Source: an uncultured Porphyromonadaceae bacterium
GTDB taxonomy: Bacteria; Bacteroidota; Bacteroidia; Bacteroidales; Muribaculaceae
Reading direction: 5' to 3'
NCBI GenBank assembly: GCA_902491625.1
Contig: CABUIO010000004.1
Location: forward strand, 104,862-168,861
DNA: 64,000 nucleotides
The translations under genes were made by a program, and so were the position numbers. The notes under the pieces were generated by a model. That model saw only the letters and a program-made list of their open reading frames with translations. It had not been told where the DNA came from and made no database searches. Positions 17,129 to 24,647 of the stretch are shown one piece after another. Positions within the stretch are counted from its first letter, which is position 1; every line of letters begins with the position of its first letter.

Positions 17129-19252
17129 CTACGATTTGTATTCCGGATCTTTCTTTTTCAGGACATCCTCCAAGGCAAGATATTCATCGCGCAGTCTCGC
17201 CGCCTCGATGAAGTCAAGGTTTTTTGCCGCCTTAACCATATCGGCCTTCAGCTTCTCGACATTGGCTCTGAGGGATTCCGTGTCGTTGACAATGTATTTT
17301 GTCAGCGGGTCTGCGGCAATGGAGAGTTCCTCATGCTCCTCTTCAAAGTATGGTCTCGGAACACTCTCGATTGCCGGGGTCTTTTTCTGAGACTTGGTTC
17401 CTGAAGTACGTTCCTGCTTGCCATGCTTCATCGTGTCAGCCTTATCAATTTCGTAAAGCTGCAGAAGATCCTCGGCTGAGGATGTCTTGACAATAGGAGT
17501 AGGGGTGATGTGGTGGGCATCGTTATATTCCTGCTGCTTCTTGCGGCGACGATTGGTCTCGTCGATTGTAAGCTGCATGGAGCGCGTGATGGTGTCGGCA
17601 TACATTATCACCTTGCCGTTGACATTTCGTGCGGCTCGACCTGCAGTCTGTGTGAGCGATCTCTCATTGCGCAGGAAGCCTTCCTTGTCAGCATCGAGAA
17701 TCGCAACCAGCGACACCTGAGGAAGGTCAAGACCCTCGCGCAACAGATTGACACCAACAAGAACATCGTAGACTCCGGCACGCAGATCATCAAGAATCTT
17801 GATTCTGTCCAGAGTCTCCACTCCGCTGTGGATATAAGCAGTGCTTAGTCCCATCTTGCGGAGATATTCGTCGAGTTCCTCTGCCATTCGTTTGGTGAGT
17901 GTCGTGACAAGCACACGCTCGTCGCGCTCCTTGCGCAACTGAATCTCCTCAATAAGATCATCGATCTGATTGAGCGACGGACGTACCTCTATTTCAGGAT
18001 CAAGCAAGCCTGTGGGGCGGATGATCTGTTCGACAACTACACCGCCGCTGCGTTCAAGCTCATAGTCAGCGGGAGTGGCGCTCACATACACGACCTGAGG
18101 CGTAAGGCGTTCGAATTCATCGAATTTGAGAGGACGGTTGTCTATCGCTGCCGGCAGACGGAATCCATATTCCACAAGATTCATCTTGCGGGAAAGGTCG
18201 CCGCCGTTCATGGCGCGTATCTGAGGAAGAGTGACGTGGCTCTCGTCTATAAAGGTGATGAAGTCCTTGGGAAAGTAGTCAAGCAGACAGAAAGGACGCA
18301 TTCCCGGCTCGCGTCCGTCGAAATAGCGCGAATAATTTTCTATGCCGGAGCAGCTTCCCACCTCCTTAATCATCTCCATGTCATACGTGACACGAGTGGT
18401 AAGTCGTTCTGCCTCAAGCTCTCGCCCTTCCCGGCGGAAAAAGTCGGTCTGTGCGCCGAGATCCAGAGCGATATTGTCGAGTGCGGAGGCAGTACGTTCC
18501 TTTGATGTCACGAATATATTGGCAGGGTAGATCTTGAAACCGTCAAATTCCTCAAGAACGCTCTGTGAAATCGGATCGATCGTCTGTATGCGTTCAATCT
18601 CGTCGCCCCAGAAGATGACGCGGAGCTGTATCTCCTCAAAAGACAGCATGATGTCTACCGTGTCCCCCTTGACTCTGAACTGTCCGCGCTGTGGATCGAG
18701 ATCGCTTCGGCTGTAAAGCGACGAAACAAGCTGACGCAGGAAGGCGTTGCGGCTGATGCGTGTTCCGGCATGTATCTCTATGACGCTTTGGGCAAAATCC
18801 TGCGGATTGCCCATACCGTAGATGCAACTCACCGAACTGATTACTATCACGTCGCGACGTCCCGAGAGTAGGGCGGCGGTAGTGCTGAGCCGAAGCTTGT
18901 CGATCTGCTCGTTGATCATCAGATCCTTCTCTATGTATTTGTCCTTTCCCGGGATATATGCCTCCGGCTGGTAATAATCGTAGTAGCTGACAAAATACTG
19001 CACCGAATTTTCCGGGAAGAAACTCTTGAATTCGGAATACAACTGCGCGGCCAAAGTCTTGTTATGACTCAGAATAAGAGCCGGACGTTTAGCCTGCGCT
19101 ATGACATTGGCCATCGTGAAAGTCTTTCCTGAGCCGGTGACTCCTAAAAGCACCTGGGAATCCGCGCCATTGGCAAGGCCTTCGGAAAGTTGTCGGATGG
19201 CCTCCGGCTGATCGCCCGTAGGCTTATATTTGGAAGTAAGCTTGAAATCCAT
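17129..19252 (-). CDS. uvrB: Excinuclease ABC subunit UvrB
   Basis: 707 aa. UvrB is the damage-verifying helicase-like subunit of nucleotide excision repair. Walker A is GVTGSGKTF (about 38-46), the beta-hairpin that probes DNA is YYDYYQPEAYIP (about 92-103), and helicase motifs include DESHVTLPQIRAM and the motif VI region QTAGRAARN. The C-terminal UVR motif (about 665-700, EAARLRDEYLAL) binds UvrC. Before it lies a 50-residue charged linker. It heads a two-gene operon with ygiQ. Confidence 0.98.
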   Translation of the reverse strand: MDFKLTSKYKPTGDQPEAIRQLSEGLANGADSQVLLGVTGSGKTFTMANVIAQAKRPALILSHNKTLAAQLYSEFKSFFPENSVQYFVSYYDYYQPEAYIPGKDKYIEKDLMINEQIDKLRLSTTAALLSGRRDVIVISSVSCIYGMGNPQDFAQSVIEIHAGTRISRNAFLRQLVSSLYSRSDLDPQRGQFRVKGDTVDIMLSFEEIQLRVIFWGDEIERIQTIDPISQSVLEEFDGFKIYPANIFVTSKERTASALDNIALDLGAQTDFFRREGRELEAERLTTRVTYDMEMIKEVGSCSGIENYSRYFDGREPGMRPFCLLDYFPKDFITFIDESHVTLPQIRAMNGGDLSRKMNLVEYGFRLPAAIDNRPLKFDEFERLTPQVVYVSATPADYELERSGGVVVEQIIRPTGLLDPEIEVRPSLNQIDDLIEEIQLRKERDERVLVTTLTKRMAEELDEYLRKMGLSTAYIHSGVETLDRIKILDDLRAGVYDVLVGVNLLREGLDLPQVSLVAILDADKEGFLRNERSLTQTAGRAARNVNGKVIMYADTITRSMQLTIDETNRRRKKQQEYNDAHHITPTPIVKTSSAEDLLQLYEIDKADTMKHGKQERTSGTKSQKKTPAIESVPRPYFEEEHEELSIAADPLTKYIVNDTESLRANVEKLKADMVKAAKNLDFIEAARLRDEYLALEDVLKKKDPEYKS

Positions 19253-19275
19253 CTTGCGTCTACGTAAGTATTACA

Positions 19276-19305
19276 CAAAGTTACGCTATTTCTCTCACAA
19301 ATCAA
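19276..19305 (-). promoter_or_regulatory. uvrB: Promoter of uvrB-ygiQ
   Basis: Minus-strand -7 box TAACTTTG (plus-strand 19276-19283) with a TTG -33 element (19303-19305) 19 bp upstream. The leader is about 20 nt. I see no LexA-like palindrome here. Confidence 0.55.
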
Positions 19306-19326
19306 GCAGTATAAATGAAGGAGTTC

Positions 19327-19359
19327 TAAAATTAACGTTTATTTTGAAACGACCTCTGA
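19327..19359. repeat. Solo end of the MITE-like repeat
   Basis: The segment AAAATTAACGTTTATTTTG followed by AAACGACCTCT matches the right terminal repeat of the element at 11541-11872. No partner end is found nearby, so this is a remnant. A -7 promoter box begins 11 bp further on. Confidence 0.6.
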
Positions 19360-19377
19360 AAATAATTTCTAACTTTG
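19343..19377 (+). promoter_or_regulatory. Promoter driving the structured leader and XRE gene
   Basis: The -7 box TAACTTTG lies at 19370-19377. The nearest -33-like TTTG (19343-19346) is 23 bp upstream and falls inside the MITE-end remnant, slightly further than the usual 19-21 bp. The transcript would start near 19384, about 300 nt before the XRE start codon. Confidence 0.45.
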
Positions 19378-19383
19378 CAACGC

Positions 19384-19679
19384 TCTGTGGCGATTGTCCC
19401 CAGATGCATTTTACATATTAAGGGAAGCGTTTTCGTTTCTATCCTACAGTTGAAAATCGCCAAATTTCAAAAATCAGAAGGATAGGACGGTCAAAGAACG
19501 CTCATGCTTGTCGTATATCCACTCCCCGACAAGGGGATCGAGATATCGGTAAAGGCGTGGGAGTGGACTGTCTGTTTCTGATAGGGCGTTTGGCGATGCC
19601 TCAACTGTAACGACAGAAAAGATCCTGCGCCATTTGTCGTGCGGTTGAGGAAGCGCCCTGACAGATCGACAAGCAAACG
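19384..19679 (+). ncRNA. Candidate structured 5' leader or regulatory RNA upstream of the XRE gene
   Basis: Three stem-loop domains can be drawn by eye. Domain I (about 19425-19503) nests AGCGTT/AACGCT, CTATCCT/AGGATAG and TTGAAA/TTTCAA. Domain II (about 19519-19567) is closed by CCACTCCC/GGGAGTGG, 8 perfect pairs. Domain III (about 19583-19660) nests GGGCG/CGCCC, CCTCAAC/GTTGAGG and ACGACA/TGTCGT. The last domain ends about 20 nt before the XRE start, which is suited to control of translation or attenuation. No known riboswitch is recognised. Whether it is a leader or an independent RNA cannot be decided from the sequence. Confidence 0.5.
19504..19581 (+). CDS. Putative 25-aa leader peptide
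   Basis: An ATG at 19504 opens a frame reading MLVVYPLPDKGIEISVK then AWEWTVCF and a stop. It overlaps domain II of the structured leader. The closely spaced tryptophans (WEW) next to a hairpin recall leader peptides, but no tryptophan gene is nearby. I have the impression that very similar short ORFs occur in other Bacteroidales, but I cannot verify this here. It could equally be non-coding sequence conserved for RNA structure. Confidence 0.3.
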   Translation: MLVVYPLPDKGIEISVKAWEWTVCF

Positions 19680-19919
19680 ATGCATGTAGGCAAACTTATA
19701 AAGGATGTTTTTGACCGTCAGCCCAAAGGCTGCACGGCCGCGTGGCTTGCCTCCCGCCTCAACTGCGATCGCCGCAATGTATATAAGATTTTCTCTCGGC
19801 CATATATTGACACAGACATGCTGATGCGTGTCTCCAAAGCCCTTGACCACGACTTCTTTCTTGATCTTTCCGAATCGATGAAAACAGAACGCCATACAGA
19901 TCCTCAGGAATTGGCGTGA
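19680..19919 (+). CDS. Small XRE-like helix-turn-helix DNA-binding protein
   Basis: 79 aa. The central segment LASRLNCDRRNVYKIFSRP (about 23-41) looks like a Cro/CI-type helix-turn-helix, followed by IDTDMLMRVSKALDHDFF, the typical third and fourth helices of XRE folds (helices that pack below the recognition helix). The protein is only the DNA-binding domain plus a short polar tail. It probably acts as a small transcription regulator; targets are unknown. The start sits about 20 nt after a strong stem-loop. A 150-codon frame on the opposite strand overlaps it but has no family features. Confidence 0.8.
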   Translation: MHVGKLIKDVFDRQPKGCTAAWLASRLNCDRRNVYKIFSRPYIDTDMLMRVSKALDHDFFLDLSESMKTERHTDPQELA

Positions 19920-19986
19920 ACTCATAGTTCTCTTTCTGCGCACTATCCGGGCGCTTAATATTTACAGTAATTGCATTTTTAGGTCG

Positions 19987-19994
19987 TAATTTTG
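19987..19994 (+). promoter_or_regulatory. -7 promoter element for the beta-barrel protein gene
   Basis: TAATTTTG fits the TAnnTTTG consensus and lies about 120 bp before the ATG at 20116. The -33 element is weak (TTAC about 21 bp upstream). Confidence 0.4.
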
Positions 19995-20115
19995 CAGCGT
20001 GTAAAAAACATATCGCAACGTCAATATTCATTCCGTTAATATGAACTACACGTTTTTTTTACATCTAAAATTAGGGCTTCGGCAACTATTTATTAATCAA
20101 TCAAATATCAACAAC

Positions 20116-20796
20116 ATGAAGAGAATCACAATTTTAGGCGCAATGACATTAATGGCATTTACAGCTTTTGCTCAGCGCACAAATGATGTCGAGACATCGT
20201 CAATTTCAAACAATCACCTTTCAAACTACAATCTCATAGGCGTATCATACGACAATACTCATCTAGGAGGTAAAAACTATGGATATAGCGATGAAGAGTC
20301 TTTAAGTCTAAATGGTTTGGGTCTCGAATATATTCATGGCTTCGGACTTTCAAGATCATTACCTATGTACTTTGAAACAGGTCTAAAATGGGATATGGGG
20401 TTTGGAGCCTGGGAACCAAATGATTATGAAAAGAATTCTTACAAGATGATGCGTGTAAATGTTCCTGTAAGTTACGCTTGGCGTTTTAATTTCGGTAATG
20501 ACTTCACATTAACCCCTTATGCGGGTCTTGATTTCCGTTTCAATGTTCTTGCCAAAAGCAAATTTGAAATGGAGGGAAATGAATATGATTGGATAAATCT
20601 CTTCGATAAAGAAAAGGTCGGAGAAAACAACACATGGAACCGCTTTCAATTTGGTTGGCATGTCGGTGTACGGGCAGAATACAGTCACGTATTCCTTGGA
20701 TTCAGCTATGGAACAGACTTTATAAAAGCATATTCGTATAAAAAATCACAAGTAAGTACAGGTAATCTAGCCGTTACACTCGGATATAGATTTTAA
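20116..20796 (+). CDS. Outer membrane beta-barrel protein (hypothetical)
   Basis: 226 aa from the ATG at 20116. An in-frame ATG at 20041 would put 25 unrelated residues ahead of a clear signal peptide (MKRITILGAMTLMAFTAFAQ), so the shorter start is chosen. The mature part has alternating aromatic/polar beta strands such as YNLIGVSYDNTHL, MYFETGLKWDMGF and FQFGWHVGVRAEYSH, and ends VTLGYRF with the terminal phenylalanine expected of a BAM-inserted barrel. The pattern is that of the OprF/PorT-like 8-strand barrels of Bacteroidetes. It is more AT-rich than neighbouring housekeeping genes. Function is not known. Confidence 0.8.
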   Translation: MKRITILGAMTLMAFTAFAQRTNDVETSSISNNHLSNYNLIGVSYDNTHLGGKNYGYSDEESLSLNGLGLEYIHGFGLSRSLPMYFETGLKWDMGFGAWEPNDYEKNSYKMMRVNVPVSYAWRFNFGNDFTLTPYAGLDFRFNVLAKSKFEMEGNEYDWINLFDKEKVGENNTWNRFQFGWHVGVRAEYSHVFLGFSYGTDFIKAYSYKKSQVSTGNLAVTLGYRF

Positions 20797-20817
20797 AGAA
20801 AAAATTATTGTAATTGA

Positions 20818-20854
20818 AAGTTTGCAAGATGTCTTCGGAACATCTTGCAAACTT
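20818..20854 (+). terminator. Terminator after the beta-barrel gene
   Basis: A perfect 14-bp stem: AAGTTTGCAAGATG (20818-20831) with CATCTTGCAAACTT (20841-20854) around a 9-nt loop containing TTCGG. There is no long T-run, but stem strength and position support termination. A possible upstream TTG start of the next gene (20845) falls inside the right arm. Confidence 0.65.
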
Positions 20855-20874
20855 ATTGCAAATGTTTAACAAAC

Positions 20875-21657
20875 GTGGAATATAGAAGATCAGATGGCCA
20901 AGGAATTTCAGTGGTAATTAATACATATAACGCAGCCGAACATCTTGCCAAGGTGCTTGAATCTGTCAAAACATTTGATGAGATTGTCGTGTGCGATATG
21001 GAAAGCAAGGACGATACCTTAAGAATCGCACGGATGTATGGTTGCAGAACTGTAACTTTTCCAAAAGGAAATTGTAATATCTGTGAACCGGCAAGGAATT
21101 TCGCAATTCAATCGGCAACCCATGATTGGGTGTTTGTGGTTGATGCCGACGAGATTGTTCCTCAATCTCTACGAGATTATCTTTACGACAAGATCGCAGA
21201 TAACACTTTCTGTGACGCTCTGGCTGTTCCGCGCATCAATCGCTTCATGGGCGAGACATTTAAGGCGAAAACTGATTATCAGGTGCGTTTTTTCCGCAAG
21301 GATGCGGTTAACTGGCCTGAGACCATTCACTCCAATCCGGAGATTGACGGCAAGATTATCAGGCTGAGTGCCAAAGAGAAATACAGTCTTCACCATCTTG
21401 ACGATCCTCCGGTGGCAAAGAGGCTGAAAAAGTTAAACGTTTATACTTATTACGATTCCGAGAAGAGGATAGGGAAGAGGTATGGATATTTCAAGGTGCT
21501 TGTGCGTCCGATATGGTTTTTCGTGCGCGATTTCCTGTTGCAACGAGGTTTCCGTCATGGCAAGCGAGGAATTCTGCAAGCATATTTTACGTCGATATAT
21601 CAAATTATGCTTATGGCAAAGATTTTTGAAAAACAGACCGCAGACAAAGATTCCTGA
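20875..21657 (+). CDS. Glycosyltransferase family 2 protein (LPS core/WaaE-like)
   Basis: 260 aa from a GTG at 20875. A TTG at 20845 keeps the frame open further but lies inside a terminator stem, and family members start just before ISVVINTYNAAEHL. The GT-A fold is shown by this nucleotide-sugar motif, the CDMESKDDT segment and the metal-binding VDADE (about 84-88). Length and the C-terminal FFVRDFLLQRGFRHGKRG block resemble lipopolysaccharide core glycosyltransferases (WaaE/KdtX-like). It probably adds a sugar to an envelope glycan at the cytoplasmic face. The next glycosyltransferase begins 14 bp downstream, so they form a pair. Confidence 0.88.
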   Translation: MEYRRSDGQGISVVINTYNAAEHLAKVLESVKTFDEIVVCDMESKDDTLRIARMYGCRTVTFPKGNCNICEPARNFAIQSATHDWVFVVDADEIVPQSLRDYLYDKIADNTFCDALAVPRINRFMGETFKAKTDYQVRFFRKDAVNWPETIHSNPEIDGKIIRLSAKEKYSLHHLDDPPVAKRLKKLNVYTYYDSEKRIGKRYGYFKVLVRPIWFFVRDFLLQRGFRHGKRGILQAYFTSIYQIMLMAKIFEKQTADKDS

Positions 21658-21671
21658 AAATATATAAAACA

Positions 21672-22337
21672 ATGATACCTAAAAAGATACATTACTGTTG
21701 GTTTGGACACAACAAGAAATCGCCTGAATTTGAGAAGTTTCTTGCGACATGGAAGAAGCATCTTCCGGACTATGAGATAATTGAATGGAATGAAGACAAT
21801 TTCGACGTGAACGCATATCGTTACAGCAGTGAGGCTCATTCCATGGGATGCTACGCTCATGTCTCGGACGTTTGCAGAATACACGTGCTCAATGAGATTG
21901 GCGGCATATATTTTGATACAGACGTGGAAGTGCTTGCATCCTTTGACAGATTCCTGAAGTTTGAGTCGTTTTTAGGTACGGAGCATCAACATGTCGGAGC
22001 AGGAATCATCGGTGCGGTTGCCGGAGCGCCATGGCTTAGAAAATATCTTGACTATTACAGCAGACGACATTTTATAAATCCATTAGGACATCCAAGGAGG
22101 ATGGCAAACACAGAGATCATAACATATAAAATTCTTCCTTCAATTCCGGCGCATGAATGGCCCGCAATCTTTCCCAAGGATTATTTCAGTGCCATCGACT
22201 GGCATACGAAAGAGGCCGGAATAACGGAAAATACAGTCTCAATCCATCATTACCAAAGTTCATGGCGACACAAGAGAACCCTGGAGGACAGAATCTTAAT
22301 CTTGTACCGAGGAATAAGAAACAGATATTTCAGGTAA
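21672..22337 (+). CDS. Glycosyltransferase family 32 (DXD sugar-binding) protein
   Basis: 221 aa. It opens MIPKKIHYCWFGHNKKSPEF, the conserved beginning of GT32 transferases (OCH1/capsular polysaccharide type). The segment HVSDVCRIHVLNEIGGIYFD leads into the DXD motif (FDTDVEV, about 93-99) that coordinates the nucleotide-sugar metal. It follows the GT2 gene by 14 bp and likely acts on the same surface glycan. The gene converges with a lipoprotein gene 6 bp away. Confidence 0.9.
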   Translation: MIPKKIHYCWFGHNKKSPEFEKFLATWKKHLPDYEIIEWNEDNFDVNAYRYSSEAHSMGCYAHVSDVCRIHVLNEIGGIYFDTDVEVLASFDRFLKFESFLGTEHQHVGAGIIGAVAGAPWLRKYLDYYSRRHFINPLGHPRRMANTEIITYKILPSIPAHEWPAIFPKDYFSAIDWHTKEAGITENTVSIHHYQSSWRHKRTLEDRILILYRGIRNRYFR

Positions 22338-22343
22338 AAGACT

Positions 22344-22952
22344 TTAGTGTTTCCTTTCTTGCTTGCGGAGCAGGACTATGCTGTCGTTTGTGTAGAAGCC
22401 TAAATAATATTGCGTGTCGCAACGATGGGACGTAGTTACTTTGTAAGGCATATAGTGACGACGTAATTCATAGCGCTCTACTTTGCCGTTAGTCTTGAAT
22501 ATTTCGTCAAAACGTTCCGGGTTGGCGCTGCTGATGTCGTAAATGACAAAGATCTCTTTCGTCTTGTTTCCTGTCTTATGGCGGATTATTCCTCGGTTCA
22601 GATTGGGAAAGTCAATCTCTTCTGAAATCGACAGCGCTTTTACCCAATCCTGAATTGAAAACTTAATCGTGTCATTGTCAGCACGGACAATGAGTTTGTA
22701 TTCCTCACTGATTGTGTCTTTTGCCAGCTCGTCGAACATTTTTCCGAACTTGCTCGCCGGTTCGGAAGAGCGAAACTGCAATATTGGAAGTGTCACACGT
22801 CCTAAGATCGTATCAGCCTTGTTCTCGAATTGATTATAGGAATTGTAGTATTCATATAAAATGTTATATTGTTGTTTGCCGCAGCTTCCGAATAGTACTG
22901 ATATGAATACGACAGTAGCGGTTATCATTGATAATTTTGTAGACCTTTTCAT
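22344..22952 (-). CDS. Putative lipoprotein, hypothetical
   Basis: 202 aa. The signal ends LFGSC with Cys24 as the predicted lipid site. The rest is soluble and rich in charged residues with no family I recognise; ISSANPERFDEIFKTNGKVE (about 140-159) and a basic end RKQERKH can be seen. Its start is 1 bp after the stop of another lipoprotein gene of similar size, so the two are translationally coupled and may work together, although their sequences are not obviously alike. Confidence 0.7.
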   Translation of the reverse strand: MKRSTKLSMITATVVFISVLFGSCGKQQYNILYEYYNSYNQFENKADTILGRVTLPILQFRSSEPASKFGKMFDELAKDTISEEYKLIVRADNDTIKFSIQDWVKALSISEEIDFPNLNRGIIRHKTGNKTKEIFVIYDISSANPERFDEIFKTNGKVERYELRRHYMPYKVTTSHRCDTQYYLGFYTNDSIVLLRKQERKH

Positions 22953-22953
22953 C

Positions 22954-23511
22954 TTATAATCTTCGTTTTATGCTGTCAACCACAATTTTACCATTCTTAA
23001 TTGAGGAGTATAATTGTTTAGGAGAGTGGAAATACATAATGGACACACTTTTGCGCAAAGGATAGTTGGAAACATCGAATCTGACTTTTCGGCGTGTTTC
23101 CTTAAAAATCTTATCTTTGGAGGCCTTCTCTCTGTTTTTGGTGAAAAGAAGCATCTGTATGCCATACTTTTCAAAGACATACACTCCATCCAATCCCATG
23201 CTATTGTCACATAGCAGATTAAATGAACAGTCTTGCACGAAGAAGGAAGTCTCGTGGTTTGCAGTTTCAAATTCTAACAGATAGTTCGTAGGAATATAGT
23301 CATCTTTAGAGTTGCACGTAATTGCCGAATCTAAAAAAGAGGAAAGGCTCTCTCCAATCTCTGCATTTCTTGGCTCCAACATAGGCAACTTGAAATCATG
23401 CCAGTTTCTGTTCCCCTCAAAAACATAATGCTCAATCTTCTCGGTCTTTACGGAACAGCCGTAAAGCAAAAGGATTATGATCGCGCAGGGAATAAGATAT
23501 ATCTGTTTCAT
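22954..23511 (-). CDS. Putative lipoprotein, hypothetical
   Basis: 185 aa. The lipoprotein signal MKQIYLIPCAIIILLLYGC places the lipidated residue at Cys19. The remainder has no recognised domain; it is rich in Lys, Ser and aromatic residues, for example HYVFEGNRNWHDFKLPML (about 28-45). It is the first gene of a tight two-lipoprotein operon. Codon use is AT-rich, like the other genes in this accessory stretch. Confidence 0.7.
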   Translation of the reverse strand: MKQIYLIPCAIIILLLYGCSVKTEKIEHYVFEGNRNWHDFKLPMLEPRNAEIGESLSSFLDSAITCNSKDDYIPTNYLLEFETANHETSFFVQDCSFNLLCDNSMGLDGVYVFEKYGIQMLLFTKNREKASKDKIFKETRRKVRFDVSNYPLRKSVSIMYFHSPKQLYSSIKNGKIVVDSIKRRL

Positions 23512-23867
23512 ATTATTTCCGGCTGAATTTGATTGTTGTGTTTGAAATGAAGTCGCAAGTTAGCAAGAATATTTTGGAAAGGCTAATTATTGCAGTGTAG
23601 ATCCACAAAAAGTGCAAAAGATATAATATTTGTGAATTTGAGATTGAATTTTCTACATACCACGGAGAAAAGAGGATGACCCTTTGGGCGCTATTTAACA
23701 TAACTGTGATTATGACTTAAAAGGGGCGATGATGCGGTGAGAGCGATTCTCAGCTTGGTTTCAGCTTGGTTCAAGGACGTTTTAGCAATTTAGGCTTCGA
23801 TTATTCCCCGCGTTTGGATTGTTTTTTTTAATTTTGCGTAGAGTTTTACGGCTCTTTGGCAATCGTT
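23512..23867. other. Divergent intergenic region
   Basis: About 355 bp between the lipoprotein pair (minus) and the hydrolase gene (plus). A TAATTTTG -7-like box at 23829-23836 lies 31 bp before the hydrolase ATG, without a good -33. A short direct repeat (CAGCTTGGTT twice, about 23752-23774) is present. I see no gene or RNA. Confidence 0.4.
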
Positions 23868-24647
23868 ATGGATAAGTCTACGCTAATTGACGGACTAAAA
23901 GTCTGTTACACAGATAACGGTAATCCGGATGGTGTCCCAATCGTGCTGATGCATGGCTGGGGATGCAATCACACAACTTTACTTTCAATCGAAAAAATTG
24001 TGGCGTCCGGAGGTATGCGCGTCATCAATATTGATTTTCCGGGTTTTGGCGGCAGTCAGGAACCTCCCGAGGTTTGGGGTGCCTACGAATACGCGACATT
24101 TACGGAGAAATTGCTCGACGAGATCGGAATCGAAAATTCGGTGCTTTTAGGACATTCTTTCGGCGGCCGCGTCGGAATCATCATTTCTTCGCGTCGAAAG
24201 GTTCGCAAACTTGTCCTTACGGATGCTGCCGGTGTCAAGCCTCGTCACTCATTAAATTGGTACTTAAAGGTTTACAGCTATAAGCTTGCCAAGAAGCTTT
24301 ATCCGTTGATCTACGGCAAGGAACGCGCTCAGAAACGTATCGAGGAAGCCCGAGCCAAACGAGGATCGAGCGACTACAACAACGCCACGCCCATGATGCG
24401 TGCGATTCTCTCGAAATGTGTCAATGAGGATTTGCGCGACAGGATGCCTCTGATAAAGGCTCCCACACTTCTCGTATGGGGCGACAACGACACTGCTACC
24501 CCACTTTCCGACGCTAAGATTATGGAGAAACTGATTCCTGATGCCGGACTCGTTTCATTTCCCGGATGCGGTCATTACTCCTTTCTTGACAATCCGTTCG
24601 GTTATCAGGCTGTATTAAAGGAATTCTTGAAAAAAGAGATGCAATGA
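23868..24647 (+). CDS. Alpha/beta fold hydrolase
   Basis: 259 aa from the ATG at 23868; a TTG at 23856 would add four residues. The fold is shown by the oxyanion motif LMHGWGCNH (about 27-35), the nucleophile elbow GHSFGG (serine near 96), the acid in WGDNDTATP (about 205-213) and the catalytic histidine in GCGHYSF (about 234-240). The substrate is unknown. Its stop overlaps the next start by 4 bp (ATGA), so it is translationally coupled to a Mur-ligase-like gene. This link suggests a role in cell-wall metabolism, which is inference. Confidence 0.9.
   Translation: MDKSTLIDGLKVCYTDNGNPDGVPIVLMHGWGCNHTTLLSIEKIVASGGMRVINIDFPGFGGSQEPPEVWGAYEYATFTEKLLDEIGIENSVLLGHSFGGRVGIIISSRRKVRKLVLTDAAGVKPRHSLNWYLKVYSYKLAKKLYPLIYGKERAQKRIEEARAKRGSSDYNNATPMMRAILSKCVNEDLRDRMPLIKAPTLLVWGDNDTATPLSDAKIMEKLIPDAGLVSFPGCGHYSFLDNPFGYQAVLKEFLKKEMQ

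Noticed and set aside
19491..19943. 150-codon minus-strand frame opposite the XRE gene
   Set aside because: It overlaps the structured leader and the XRE gene; its translation shows no domain, while the plus-strand frame has a clear helix-turn-helix.
20845..20874. Upstream TTG start for the GT2 glycosyltransferase
   Set aside because: The codon lies in the right arm of a 14-bp terminator stem and the extra residues do not match the family; GTG at 20875 is preferred.
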